Assembly (NCBI GenBank): GCA_028066055.1
Contig: JALCBY010000003.1
Location: forward strand, 72,289-125,315
Direction of reading: 5' to 3'
DNA: 53,027 bases
Origin: Hyphomicrobiaceae bacterium
GTDB lineage: Bacteria; Pseudomonadota; Alphaproteobacteria; Rhizobiales; Methyloligellaceae
Positions 34,844 to 43,433 of the stretch are shown here, piece after piece. The notes below the pieces were generated by a model, which saw only the letters and a program-made list of their open reading frames with translations, did not search any database and was not told where the DNA came from. Position 1 is the stretch's first letter. The number at the start of each line of letters is the position of its first letter. A program made the position numbers and the translations under genes.

Positions 34844-35419
34844 TTACTGCGTTGTCGATCCGCCACGCGACGCGCGCGGGGCGGCTTCCTTGTAACAAAT
34901 GCGGATTTTCTTGCAGCGTGCCGGGCCAGCTTCGTGCTCGGCGTCGCTCTTCAGTTTGGATACGAATTCGCAGACCTGCTCCAATCCTTCTTCATTCAGC
35001 CAGCCGTAACGGCGGCCCCGCTTGACCCCGAAACAGTCCGCCGCCGATTCGTTGCGCCCAACGAACTGATGTCCGCATTCATGGGCGTAAATAAACAATT
35101 TCACCGGCGTCGGGAGGTTTTTCAGCATGATCGGATTCAAAATGACATAGCCCGGATAAGCACCGCCCCAACTGTCGAATTTCGGGTCCATGACCGTCGG
35201 ACGTCTGCCGCAGATCATGCGGTGCTTGTCGATCTTGAGCTTTCCCGGCTTGACGAGCTTGGCGTCCGGCCCGGCGGAATTCAGATAGTCATCCAAGGGA
35301 ACGTCCAGATCGGAACCGGGCGCGACATAGTCGGTCTGCGCGTAGGCCTCGCCGGCAGCGAATGCAAGAATGACCGCGATACTGAACATTCTCGCGATAC
35401 CGGGAACGCGCACTTTCAT
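34844..35419 (-). CDS. Secreted HECGHQ protein, copy 1
   Basis: This 191-residue protein has a signal peptide (MFSIAVILAFAAGEAYAQ) and the motif HECGHQ at 113-118, then ESAADC with Glu124 or Asp128 as possible third ligand. There are six cysteines at 70, 115, 129, 150, 169 and 175, one within HECGH. Similarity to copy 2 is clear in YAHECGHQ, ADC and GWL. No named family is recognised with confidence. It is 54 bases after dedA in the same direction. Confidence 0.8.
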   Translation of the reverse strand: MKVRVPGIARMFSIAVILAFAAGEAYAQTDYVAPGSDLDVPLDDYLNSAGPDAKLVKPGKLKIDKHRMICGRRPTVMDPKFDSWGGAYPGYVILNPIMLKNLPTPVKLFIYAHECGHQFVGRNESAADCFGVKRGRRYGWLNEEGLEQVCEFVSKLKSDAEHEAGPARCKKIRICYKEAAPRASRGGSTTQ

Positions 35420-35473
35420 ATCCCTTCGGCCTCCATTATGAGCGAATCCAATTTAGAGGAGCGGATCGGAAAT

Positions 35474-36091
35474 TCAAACGCCGGAATCCGGCGATTTGCC
35501 GACTTTTTTCGCCGATTCCTCGGTTTCGAGATACTGCTCGGTGCGCTGGCGCGTCCGAACGAGATGCGCAATCCACAGCAGGATGCCCGCAGCGGCAACG
35601 ATTACAATCGCGTAGTGCTCGACGACTTCGAAACGCGCGAGCACGGTTTTCATCACTGCGCCGAGCAGGAAGCTGACCCCGCCGAGCGCTGTTGCCCAGA
35701 GAAAGGCGGCAATCAGGTTGAGCAGCATGAAACGCCATGCGGCGATGCGGCTCATACCGATCACGAATGGGCTGATACTGCGAATGCCGTAAACGAACCG
35801 GAAGCCGAGAATGAACCACGTATCGTATTTTTCAAGAAGATGGGTCACGCGGTGGACCCGCATGCGCCATGAGGGCCAGCGTGCCAGCAGCCGAATGCCA
35901 TACAGTCTGCCGATCCAGAAATAGGCCTGATCGCCGACAAAGGATCCGATCCAGGCCACAAGCACCACAAGCCCGATTTTCAGATAGCCCAGCTTGGCCG
36001 CGACCGCGCCGAGGACGAGAATGGTCTCGCCCTCGAATATGGTGCCGATGAGGACAGCCAGATAGCCATATTGGGCAACCAGTTCGGACAC
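35474..36091 (-). CDS. DedA family membrane protein
   Basis: This is a 205-residue DedA/SNARE-associated (VTT) protein. The family's GTIFEGETILVLGAVAAKLG and FRFVYGIRSISPFVIGMSR motifs are present, including the functional Glu and the Gly/Arg motif. DedA proteins influence undecaprenyl-phosphate and phospholipid translocation across the membrane. Start is GTG at 36091 with AAGGAG upstream. It follows the ACT-domain gene by 84 bases. Confidence 0.92.
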   Translation of the reverse strand: MSELVAQYGYLAVLIGTIFEGETILVLGAVAAKLGYLKIGLVVLVAWIGSFVGDQAYFWIGRLYGIRLLARWPSWRMRVHRVTHLLEKYDTWFILGFRFVYGIRSISPFVIGMSRIAAWRFMLLNLIAAFLWATALGGVSFLLGAVMKTVLARFEVVEHYAIVIVAAAGILLWIAHLVRTRQRTEQYLETEESAKKVGKSPDSGV

Positions 36092-36175
36092 GGGCCACTC
36101 CTTGGTTGCCCGATCCTATAGGCCGAAACGGGCTGCATTTGTAGGCCCTGCATCGCGATGGTCGGTACAATCTGC

Positions 36176-36481
36176 CTATTCGGCGAGAGTGATGACCTGA
36201 CGGACGCCGACGATGCGCCGCAAGGCCTTGTCGACCAGATGTGCGGTTTGTTGTGTCAGGCCCGCGACACGCAGGTCCGCGGACAGCTCCTCGCCACGTC
36301 CATCCTCGCTTGAAATATGCACGCGTGCCGGGACAAGTCCCAGTTTGGAGAAAGGTTCGACGAGACGCTGCACCATCCCCGGATCGGCGGTTGCAGTGAC
36401 GAAAAATATAGCCTGAACGGCCTGATCGGAAGTTGGCTGCGCAAACGCAGCATGGGTGGACGAGGGTTCCTGGAAAGACAT
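36176..36481 (-). CDS. Small ACT-domain protein
   Basis: This 101-residue protein has a single ACT-like ligand-binding fold: AIFFVTATADPGMVQRLVEPFSKLGLVP, VHISSEDG, LSADLRVAGL, RIVGVRQVITL. It resembles the N-terminal part of acetolactate synthase small subunits but stands alone. The start (36481) has AAGGAG nine bases upstream. It lies 181 bases after leuC, so a regulatory role in branched-chain amino acid metabolism is plausible but not shown. Confidence 0.75.
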   Translation of the reverse strand: MSFQEPSSTHAAFAQPTSDQAVQAIFFVTATADPGMVQRLVEPFSKLGLVPARVHISSEDGRGEELSADLRVAGLTQQTAHLVDKALRRIVGVRQVITLAE

Positions 36482-36662
36482 CGGAATGTCTCCTTCACAA
36501 AGAATTCGAATTGAGAACGGGTGAATCCCGGCGCGCTGTCTAAGCGGCCGGGCCGGTAATTCGAATGGCGCGAATAAGTCGCGCGGTGTGAAGGACAAAT
36601 GTCATGAGACCGCTTATAGCAGCCCCTTGGTTAACAATTCAACCGCATCGCGGGAAAGCGCC

Positions 36663-38063
36663 TCAGTTCAGCTCCCGCACATCGATGAAGCGCCCGGCGA
36701 TGGCTGCCGCCGCTGCCATGGCGGGTGAGACCAGGTGTGTACGGCCGAGATGTCCCTGACGGCCCTCGAAATTGCGGTTCGACGTGGACGCGCAGCGTTC
36801 GCGCGGGTCGAGCTTGTCCGGGTTCATGGCAAGGCACATGGAGCAGCCGGGCTCACGCCATTCGAAGCCTGCCTCCACGAAGATCTTGTCGAGACCCTCT
36901 GCCTCCGCCTGCTCTTTCACCAGCCCTGATCCGGGAACCACCATGGCATTGACATTCTCGTTCACCTGCTGGCCGCCGACGACCGCGGCCGCGGCACGCA
37001 GGTCCTCGATGCGACCGTTCGTGCAGGATCCGATGAACACGCGGTCGATGGTGATGTCCTTGATCTTGGTGCCCGGCGTCAGTCCCATATAGTCAAGCGC
37101 GCGGCGCATGGATTCCTTGTGGTGATGTTCGACGGCATCTTCCGGGTTCGGTACTTCGCCGGTGATCGAAACCACATTCTCCGGGCTCGTGCCCCAGGTC
37201 ACGATGGGCGGAAGGTTCGCCGCATCGAGTGTGACCTCCTTGTCGAATGCCGCATCGTCATCGGATTTCAGTGTCACCCAGTGGGCCATCGCCTGCTCCC
37301 ACGCGCCGCCTTTGGGCGAACGCGGCCGGCCTTCGAGATACTTGTAGGTGATCTCGTCCGGCGCGATCATGCCGGCCCTGGCTCCGCCCTCGATCGACAT
37401 GTTGCAGACCGTCATCCGGCCCTCCATGGTCAAATCGCGGATCGCCTGTCCGGTATATTCGATGACATGCCCGGTACCGCCCGCGGTGCCGATTTCGCCG
37501 ATGATCGCCAGGATGACGTCCTTCGCGGTGATGCCTTCCGGCAGCGCTCCCTTGACCTCCACCTTCATGTTCTTGGACTTTTCCTGGATCAGCGTCTGCG
37601 TCGCCAGCACATGCTCCACCTCGGTGGTCCCGATGCCGTGTGCGAGCGCACCGAATGCGCCGTGGGTCGCGGTATGGCTGTCGCCACACACGATCGTCGT
37701 GCCGGGCAGAGTGAAGCCCTGTTCCGGACCGATGACGTGAACGATACCCTGCCGTACGTCGACTTCGTTGAAATACTCCACGCCGAAGTGGGCGCAATTC
37801 TCCGCCAGCGTGTCGACCTGCAGCTTCGCTTCCGGATCGTCGATACCGTCTCCGCGATGGGTGGTCGGGACATTGTGATCGACAACTGCGAGTGTCTTGT
37901 CCGGCGCCTTGACCTTGCGGTCGTGCATGCGAAGCCCCTCGAAGGCCTGCGGGCTGGTGACCTCGTGGATCAGATGTCGGTCAATATAGATCAGGCAGGC
38001 GCCGTCCTCCTGTTCGTGAACGACATGGTCATCCCAGATCTTGTCATAAAGCGTTTTCGCCAT
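36663..38063 (-). CDS. leuC: 3-isopropylmalate dehydratase, large subunit
   Basis: This 466-residue Fe-S isomerase subunit acts with LeuD. It starts at 38063 with [15 protein letters not shown]. The cluster cysteines appear in FIGSCTNGR and [30 protein letters not shown] is the family signature. Length is normal for bacterial LeuC. It has its own candidate promoter upstream and is divergent from the P/Q-rich exported protein. An ACT-domain gene follows. Confidence 0.97.
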   Translation of the reverse strand: MAKTLYDKIWDDHVVHEQEDGACLIYIDRHLIHEVTSPQAFEGLRMHDRKVKAPDKTLAVVDHNVPTTHRGDGIDDPEAKLQVDTLAENCAHFGVEYFNEVDVRQGIVHVIGPEQGFTLPGTTIVCGDSHTATHGAFGALAHGIGTTEVEHVLATQTLIQEKSKNMKVEVKGALPEGITAKDVILAIIGEIGTAGGTGHVIEYTGQAIRDLTMEGRMTVCNMSIEGGARAGMIAPDEITYKYLEGRPRSPKGGAWEQAMAHWVTLKSDDDAAFDKEVTLDAANLPPIVTWGTSPENVVSITGEVPNPEDAVEHHHKESMRRALDYMGLTPGTKIKDITIDRVFIGSCTNGRIEDLRAAAAVVGGQQVNENVNAMVVPGSGLVKEQAEAEGLDKIFVEAGFEWREPGCSMCLAMNPDKLDPRERCASTSNRNFEGRQGHLGRTHLVSPAMAAAAAIAGRFIDVRELN

Positions 38064-38105
38064 CGTTACTGAACTCCTGCCGCCACAATTGCGTAATTTG
38101 ACGAT

Positions 38106-38134
38106 GTGATAGCGCGTTGTCGCGGGACTGACAA
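38106..38134 (-). promoter_or_regulatory. Candidate sigma-70 promoter of leuC
   Basis: On the minus strand TTGTCA (38134-38129), a 17-base spacer and TATCAC (38111-38106) lie about 45 bases upstream of the leuC start. No leader peptide rich in leucine codons was seen between this and leuC, so classical attenuation is not supported. Confidence 0.5.
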
Positions 38135-38227
38135 ATGGTTGTGACAATCCGCGGTTCAAGGCATTCTGGAATGCTATAGGCTAACGGTGCGGCGAACCAG
38201 TAGACGCACTTGGGAGGAAAATTTCTG

Positions 38228-38731
38228 ATGAAGTATGTTTTCGTGGCGAGCCTGCTGGCGGCTGCCGCCCTTTTACCGCGCGTTGCCCAGGCGCTCGATT
38301 TTCCCGACTGGCCTTTGAATGCAACATGCGACACGACCGATTTGCAGTGCCCGCGCTTCGAACAACGCGCGCGCGGCGAGGTTTCCGGTGTCTGGAGAAC
38401 CTTGCCACCTCAGGTGCAGGAGAAATGCCTGAGCGAAGTCAAGACACTTGAGCCCAGCTACAGGCTGCTCGGCGACTGTCTGGCGCTGGAGATGCAGGAG
38501 CTGCTCAAGAACCAGCAGCGCCGGGCGGACAACGGCGAAGTGGTGTATGACACGCCTAAGGCCAAGGTTGCGGTTGAGCAGGTCGCGCCGCAACCGGAGC
38601 CTCAAGCCCCTCCGACGCCGCCCGAGCCGCAGGCTTCGCAGTCACAGCCGGTGCCGCGGGCACCACAGCCTCAAGCCGAACCGCAGCCACCGCAAACGCA
38701 GCAGGGCGTGCCGGCACAGCAGACACAGTGA
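38228..38731 (+). CDS. Exported Pro/Gln-rich protein
   Basis: This 167-residue protein has a signal peptide (VFVASLLAAAALLPRVAQA), a compact middle part with four cysteines (NATCDTTDLQCPRF, EKCLSEVK, GDCLALE) and a C-terminal 60-residue tail of Pro, Gln, Glu and Ala. The tail looks like a flexible periplasmic spacer. No family is recognised. GGGAGG precedes the start. It is divergent from leuC and 45 bases before the class III aminotransferase. Confidence 0.72.
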   Translation: MKYVFVASLLAAAALLPRVAQALDFPDWPLNATCDTTDLQCPRFEQRARGEVSGVWRTLPPQVQEKCLSEVKTLEPSYRLLGDCLALEMQELLKNQQRRADNGEVVYDTPKAKVAVEQVAPQPEPQAPPTPPEPQASQSQPVPRAPQPQAEPQPPQTQQGVPAQQTQ

Positions 38732-38776
38732 TCCGGCAGTAGTTGCTGACACAGACACGAAAACACGGGGGGCCTC

Positions 38777-40090
38777 ATGGATACCGAATTGCGGCAGGAG
38801 GCAAACGACCTGCTGATCCGTTACGGACAGGGCGAGACGGAACGCCTGTTCGTCTCTTCAAAGGGGGCCGTTGTCCGCGACGATGAAGGCCGGGAAATCC
38901 TCGATTTCACATCCGGGCAGATGTGCGCGACGCTCGGTCATTCCCATCCCGCCATCGTCAAGGCAATCCGGGAAAGTGCTGAAGACGCCATCCATCTCTT
39001 CTCGGGCATGATCCCCGAGCAGGTCGTGAAACTGGCAAAGAAGCTGTCCGAATGGCTGCCGGCGCCCCTGAAACGGTCCATGTTCGTGAATACCGGCAGC
39101 GAGAGCAATGAGATCGCCTTGCGCATGGCGAAGATGGTCACGGGCCGCTACGAGGTCATCGCGCTCGGTGGTTCATGGCATGGCGTGACGGGGCAATCGT
39201 CGGCGGCATCGTTCGCCAGCGAGCGCCGGGGCTACGGCCCCAAGGTTCCGGGCGTTTCCGTCATTCCCGAACCCTATGCCTATCGTTGCCCCATCAAGCA
39301 TTGCCGCGACAAGTGCGACATGAGCTGCATGAAAGTGGGGTTCGACCTGTTCGACATGGCGTCGGAGGGTGCGCCTGCCGCGGTGATAGCCGAGCCGGTA
39401 CTCAGTGCGGGTGGTGTGATCGTGCCGCCGGAGGGATATTTCGCAACGCTCCAGCAGGAAGCGAAGAACCGCGGGATGATGCTTGTTTTTGACGAAGCTC
39501 AGACCGCCTTCGGGCGCATCGGCGAGAAATTTGCCGCGACGGGCCTCGGCGTCACGCCGGACATCATGAGCGTATCGAAAACCCTCGGCGGCGGTTTACC
39601 GCTTGCCGCCACGGTCACATCTGACGAAATCGAGGAGCAAGCGCACGAGCGCGGGTTTTCCTACTATACGAGCCATGTGTCCGACCCGCTCCCGGCTGCG
39701 GCCGGGTTGGCTGTGCTCGAAACCATCGAGCAGGAGAATCTGATCGAGCGGGCGAAGGAACTCGGCACGCACCTGCGCAAGAATCTCGACAGTCTGCAAC
39801 AGCGCTACGAAGCGATCGGCGATATTCGCGGTAAGGGGCTGTTGCTCGGTATCGACCTGGTCAAGGATCGGGAGACGCGCGAGCCATATCTCGAACTGGG
39901 CGACATCACGACGAAGCGCTGCATGGAACTGGGACTGTCGATGAACATCAAGCGCCGGCCCGAACGCGGTGCGGTCTGGCGTATCGCACCGCCCCTTACC
40001 GTAAGCGTGGACGAACTCGATCAGGGAACGGAAATCCTCGATCGAGCGTTGCGCGAAGGCCTGGACGAGCTGGCGAAGCCTGTTAACTAA
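38777..40090 (+). CDS. Class III aminotransferase
   Basis: This 437-residue PLP enzyme of the class III/dialkylglycine-decarboxylase group has FVNTGSESNEIALRMAK, Asp239 in LVFDEAQTAFGR (PLP nitrogen) and Schiff-base Lys268 in SVSKTLGGGLP. A four-cysteine stretch (171, 176, 180, 184: CPIKHCRDKCDMSC) follows PYAYR; similar Cys-rich loops occur in other subfamily members. The substrate is unknown; 2,2-dialkylglycine decarboxylase is a possibility. A terminator for the convergent gene lies just past its stop. Confidence 0.9.
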   Translation: MDTELRQEANDLLIRYGQGETERLFVSSKGAVVRDDEGREILDFTSGQMCATLGHSHPAIVKAIRESAEDAIHLFSGMIPEQVVKLAKKLSEWLPAPLKRSMFVNTGSESNEIALRMAKMVTGRYEVIALGGSWHGVTGQSSAASFASERRGYGPKVPGVSVIPEPYAYRCPIKHCRDKCDMSCMKVGFDLFDMASEGAPAAVIAEPVLSAGGVIVPPEGYFATLQQEAKNRGMMLVFDEAQTAFGRIGEKFAATGLGVTPDIMSVSKTLGGGLPLAATVTSDEIEEQAHERGFSYYTSHVSDPLPAAAGLAVLETIEQENLIERAKELGTHLRKNLDSLQQRYEAIGDIRGKGLLLGIDLVKDRETREPYLELGDITTKRCMELGLSMNIKRRPERGAVWRIAPPLTVSVDELDQGTEILDRALREGLDELAKPVN

Positions 40091-40094
40091 GCGC

Positions 40095-40125
40095 AAAAAA
40101 AGAGCGGCCGCCCGAAGGCGACCGC
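40095..40125 (-). terminator. Terminator of the CHAP-like gene
   Basis: On the minus strand GCGGTCGCC (40125-40117) pairs with GGCGGCCGC (40112-40104, one G-U pair) across UUCG and is followed by seven U. It lies about 50 bases after the stop of the CHAP-like gene. Confidence 0.9.
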
Positions 40126-40174
40126 CAGTGTTGTTCTATCCGCTCTTCTCCGGCGGATTTTGTTCGCTGTGTCG

Positions 40175-40642
40175 TTAAGGCCGTACGAAGGCGATAACGC
40201 GGGAACGCGGATAGGTTCCGATACCCACCTTGCGTCCATGGTTGCCGGAGATCAGCTTCACCTTGTTGCCCTGTACCGACATCACGTAGCCCACGTGGCC
40301 GCCGCCCCTGCGGGACAGCACGGCGATGTCGCCCGGGCGCGGGTTCGATACACGCCGGCCATAGTTCGCGAATGATTTTGCCATCGCCGAACCGGTTCCG
40401 CGCCGACCCATCTTGCGTTCGACCATGTTCATGAATTCCGCGCACCAGCGTCGGCTGCGTTTGGTCGGGTTTGTGCCCAGATACCGCTTGGCCACGGCCA
40501 CCGCACCCGATCCGCCACCGCCGCCCGAACGCGCGCCGGCACCGTCGAAACAGGGGAAACTACAGGTATTCGCACTTGCCGGAACCGTGGAGAGCGTTCC
40601 GAATGCAAGCGATGCCACAAAAATGGCTGAGACAAATCTCAT
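40175..40642 (-). CDS. Secreted CHAP-like (TIGR02594) peptidase
   Basis: This 155-residue exported protein has a signal peptide (FVSAIFVASLAFGTLSTVPASA) and then a Gly-rich linker and a CHAP/NlpC-type catalytic domain. Cys67 in RRWCAEFMN, His116 in GGGHVGYV and Asn134 in SGNHG fit a Cys-His-Asn active site. Such enzymes cut peptidoglycan peptide bonds. A hairpin lies in the 5' leader region. A strong terminator follows. Confidence 0.85.
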   Translation of the reverse strand: MRFVSAIFVASLAFGTLSTVPASANTCSFPCFDGAGARSGGGGGSGAVAVAKRYLGTNPTKRSRRWCAEFMNMVERKMGRRGTGSAMAKSFANYGRRVSNPRPGDIAVLSRRGGGHVGYVMSVQGNKVKLISGNHGRKVGIGTYPRSRVIAFVRP

Positions 40643-41030
40643 CGATCGTCCTTCTTTTCTTCTCATCGATAATCTTGGGAGATGTGCGTCCGCTCAGGAC
40701 GCATCGCGCTGTCCCTTGCGAACAACCGCCCCATATGTGCACTGCAACACATGGCTTTGGCGGGTGGGGTGCGTGAGAGCTTTTTGCCTCACGAACGTAA
40801 AACGCATCCCATCACGATGTGGCGAAAAAAAGGCAAGAATTTCAAAGGTTAACGATCATTCATGCGTCAACGTGCCACGATCACGCCTGTGATTTTGCCT
40901 GATTTCTCCGGAATCGACTGATTTGTGTGCGCCGCAAAATCCGTATGTGCCGCACGGTATGAAAAAGGCCGGCTGAATCCAGCCGACCCTTGAAGTCAAA
41001 GTTCGAATATTTCGAATATGCGGAGAAGGG
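40643..41030. other. Gap between CHAP-like gene and rplS
   Basis: This is 388 bases without a convincing gene. It holds the rplS terminator (40962-40988). Near the CHAP-like gene, at 40681-40705, is a 9-bp hairpin with a one-base bulge, in what would be that gene's leader. The middle is AT-rich with several T/A runs; I see no coding pattern or clear promoter pair. Confidence 0.6.
40962..40988 (-). terminator. Terminator of rplS
   Basis: On the minus strand GGTCGGCTG (40988-40980) pairs with CAGCCGGCC (40975-40967, one G-U pair) across GATT and is followed by five U. It lies about 42 bases after the rplS stop. Confidence 0.88.
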
Positions 41031-41795
41031 CTAGTCCTTCTTTTTGCCCTTCTTGTCTTCTTTGGCTTCAGCGTCAGCCTTGGCCGGCGTCTCTTCGGCA
41101 GATGCGTCTTCCGCGGCCGTCGCTTCCTCTTCCTCGGCGGGCACCTCGTCGACGGTCGCCTCCGCCATCAGCGCTTTCGCCTGCTCGACCCAATCCTCAC
41201 GCTCGATCCGACCCTTGAAGCTCAGAACCTCATCGACATTCGCGATGTCCTCGTCGGTCCAATTGGCGATCTGGTCGAATTTGATGACACCGATTTTCTC
41301 AAGCCGCTGGACCAATTCCTCGCCGACACCCTTGATCTGCGTGAGATCGTCCGGATCGCCTTTGGGCTTGGTGAAACCTTTGAAGCCCTTGCCGGCCTCC
41401 TTGGCCGCGGCGGCCTGGGCCTTTCCTGTGGCGCGGGCATCCCGGCGTTCGGGAATACGGGCGGACTTGCCGCGGCGGCCACGCAGATAATAGAGCTTGG
41501 CTCGGCGGACCCGGCCGCGGCGCACGACCTCGATTTCGGCAATCAGCGGCGAGTGAACCGGAAAAACGCGCTCCACACCTTCGCCATATGAAATTTTCCG
41601 CACGGTGAAACTCTCGTGGAGACCGGAACCGTCGCGTGCGATAACAACACCTTCATAGGCTTGGATGCGTTCGCGTTCACCGTCCTTCACCTTGACCATG
41701 ACGCGTACGGTGTCGCCAGGTGCAAATTCCGGAACGGCCCGGTTGGACTCAAGTTCCGCTTGATGCTCTTTCTCAAGCTCCTCGATGACATTCAT
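41031..41795 (-). CDS. rplS: Ribosomal protein L19 with HhH extension
   Basis: This is a 254-residue protein. Residues 1-118 are normal bL19 ([41 protein letters not shown]). A Lys/Ala linker (120-145) leads to a helix-hairpin-helix-type module (150-212; [51 protein letters not shown]), then an acidic Glu/Ala tail and a final Lys-rich end. The module resembles one I recall at the C-terminus of Hyphomicrobiales L21 and NuoE. L19 itself lies at the 30S-50S interface. Here it is transcribed alone, away from trmD. Confidence 0.95.
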   Translation of the reverse strand: MNVIEELEKEHQAELESNRAVPEFAPGDTVRVMVKVKDGERERIQAYEGVVIARDGSGLHESFTVRKISYGEGVERVFPVHSPLIAEIEVVRRGRVRRAKLYYLRGRRGKSARIPERRDARATGKAQAAAAKEAGKGFKGFTKPKGDPDDLTQIKGVGEELVQRLEKIGVIKFDQIANWTDEDIANVDEVLSFKGRIEREDWVEQAKALMAEATVDEVPAEEEEATAAEDASAEETPAKADAEAKEDKKGKKKD

Positions 41796-41981
41796 CGTAT
41801 CTACCTTTCAACAGGGTAGCTGCCGCCTTGCGCGACGCTCACCATTCTTTTTGATTAGTTGGGTGGTCGCTGCTTCGTTTGTCCGGCAGCGTGGCGCGTT
41901 TTCTACAGCAGGCGGAACAGTTTGTCGATAGATCGATTCTCCCGCCCGGCATATAATTTTGATTCGCTCACCAGGTGGTAA

Positions 41982-42557
41982 ATGTCCCGAACCATCCCGT
42001 CCTCCACTTTCATTTTCATCGGCGTGATTATCGCAATCATCGTCGCGCAGGCGTTGACGCTATGGGCCATGGGCCGGATACCGATCTGCGAATGTGGCCA
42101 TATCAAGCTGTGGCACGGAAATGTCCAGAGCTCCGAAAACTCACAGCACATCGCCGACTGGTACACGCCCTCCCATATCATCCATGGATTCATCTTCTAC
42201 TGGTTGACTTGGCTCGTCGCTCCGAAATGGCCGCTGCTCGCTCGTTTGGCGGTTGCCGTCGGGATCGAAGCATCCTGGGAGATTGTCGAGAATACCAACA
42301 TGATAATCGACCGCTACCGCGAGGCGACCATTTCGCTCGACTATTACGGGGACTCTGTCCTCAACTCGGTGTCCGACACAATCGCGGCGATCATCGGCTT
42401 CCTTCTCGCATGGCGGTTGCCGATTGCGCTCACGATTGCCATCGCCCTGTTTTTCGAAATTCTCACCGGCATCGTTATTCGCGATAATCTGACCCTCAAC
42501 GTCATCATGTTGCTGTGGCCGCTGGATTGGATTCGGGAGTGGCAGGCTGGCGGATAG
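41982..42557 (+). CDS. UPF0314 (DUF2585) membrane protein
   Basis: This is a 191-residue membrane protein of the UPF0314/DUF2585 family. It has [21 protein letters not shown] after the first helix, then [21 protein letters not shown] and [19 protein letters not shown]. Conserved His, Glu and Asp residues within and beside the membrane suggest a possible enzymatic or metal site. No function is known. It diverges from rplS across 186 bases and precedes an SDR gene by 25 bases. Confidence 0.88.
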   Translation: MSRTIPSSTFIFIGVIIAIIVAQALTLWAMGRIPICECGHIKLWHGNVQSSENSQHIADWYTPSHIIHGFIFYWLTWLVAPKWPLLARLAVAVGIEASWEIVENTNMIIDRYREATISLDYYGDSVLNSVSDTIAAIIGFLLAWRLPIALTIAIALFFEILTGIVIRDNLTLNVIMLLWPLDWIREWQAGG

Positions 42558-42582
42558 TGGCAGGCAATCAGGAGAGAACGGC

Positions 42583-43299
42583 TTGAAGAGGGCAGTCGTA
42601 ACGGGCGCGAGCCAGGGTATCGGGAAAGCTGTTGCGAGAAGGCTTGGCGACGACGGCTGGGAGGTCATCAACCTGGATCTGAGGCCACCTGCGGGCGAGA
42701 CGGGTATTCCCTGGGTCAAAGCCGATCTTGCGGATGCATTGCAACTGGAAAGCACGCTCGCCGACATTCTCTCCAGCGGTCCTGTCACCGGTCTGGTGAA
42801 CAATGCCGGGATCGGCATTTCGAGTTTGCTTGAGGAAACGGCTGACGAGGATTTCGACCGCCAGGTGGCCATCAATATGCGTGCGCCGATGATCTGCGCC
42901 CGTGCGGTCGTTGCAGGCATGCGCAATGGGGGCTTCGGACGGATCGTCAACATTTCCAGCCGGGCGCATCTCGGCAAGACCCATCGCACGGCCTATTCGG
43001 GAAGCAAGGGGGCAATTCTTTCCATGGGGCGGACCTGGGCCCTGGAGTTGGCCCGCGACGGGATCACCGTGAACACGATTGCACCGGGTCCGATCCGCAC
43101 CGAATTGTTTGAAAGGATCAATCCGCCCGACATGCCACGGACGCGCGAAATCATCGACAGCGTGCCCGTGGGCCGGCTTGGTGAGCCGGAGGATATCGCC
43201 AATGCCGTTTCCTTTTTCATGGGCGAGGCGGCAGGTTTCGTGACCGGGCAGACGCTCTACGTGTGTGGCGGCATTACGCTCGCGCGTGGCGGGAATTGA
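42583..43299 (+). CDS. Short-chain dehydrogenase/reductase
   Basis: This 238-residue classical SDR has the cofactor motif TGASQGIG (8-15), NNAG, the catalytic Ser in NISSRAHLG and Tyr-x-x-x-Lys in TAYSGSKGA, and a C-terminal GQTLYVCGGI. NAD(P) preference and substrate are unknown; FabG-like fold. It starts with TTG at 42583 (GGAGAG upstream). Probably co-transcribed with the UPF0314 gene. Confidence 0.92.
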   Translation: MKRAVVTGASQGIGKAVARRLGDDGWEVINLDLRPPAGETGIPWVKADLADALQLESTLADILSSGPVTGLVNNAGIGISSLLEETADEDFDRQVAINMRAPMICARAVVAGMRNGGFGRIVNISSRAHLGKTHRTAYSGSKGAILSMGRTWALELARDGITVNTIAPGPIRTELFERINPPDMPRTREIIDSVPVGRLGEPEDIANAVSFFMGEAAGFVTGQTLYVCGGITLARGGN

Positions 43300-43433
43300 C
43301 GGACAATCCAGAGGCGATCACATCGGGTATTTTTCATCCGATGCGAAAGAGGATATATGGGGTCTGGTTCGTCTGACGAATTACAACGCATCAAGGGGGG
43401 AGCCGGTGCCAATCTGACGCGGCCCGGTCGCTA

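Noticed and set aside
38064-38159. Leader-peptide attenuation at leuC
   Set aside because: The in-frame upstream extension contains few Leu codons and no terminator/antiterminator pair was found before the leuC start.
43321-43343. Hairpin CATCGG...CCGATG before chaA
   Set aside because: It is only 6 bp with the T-run inside the loop, so neither a terminator nor a recognisable riboswitch.
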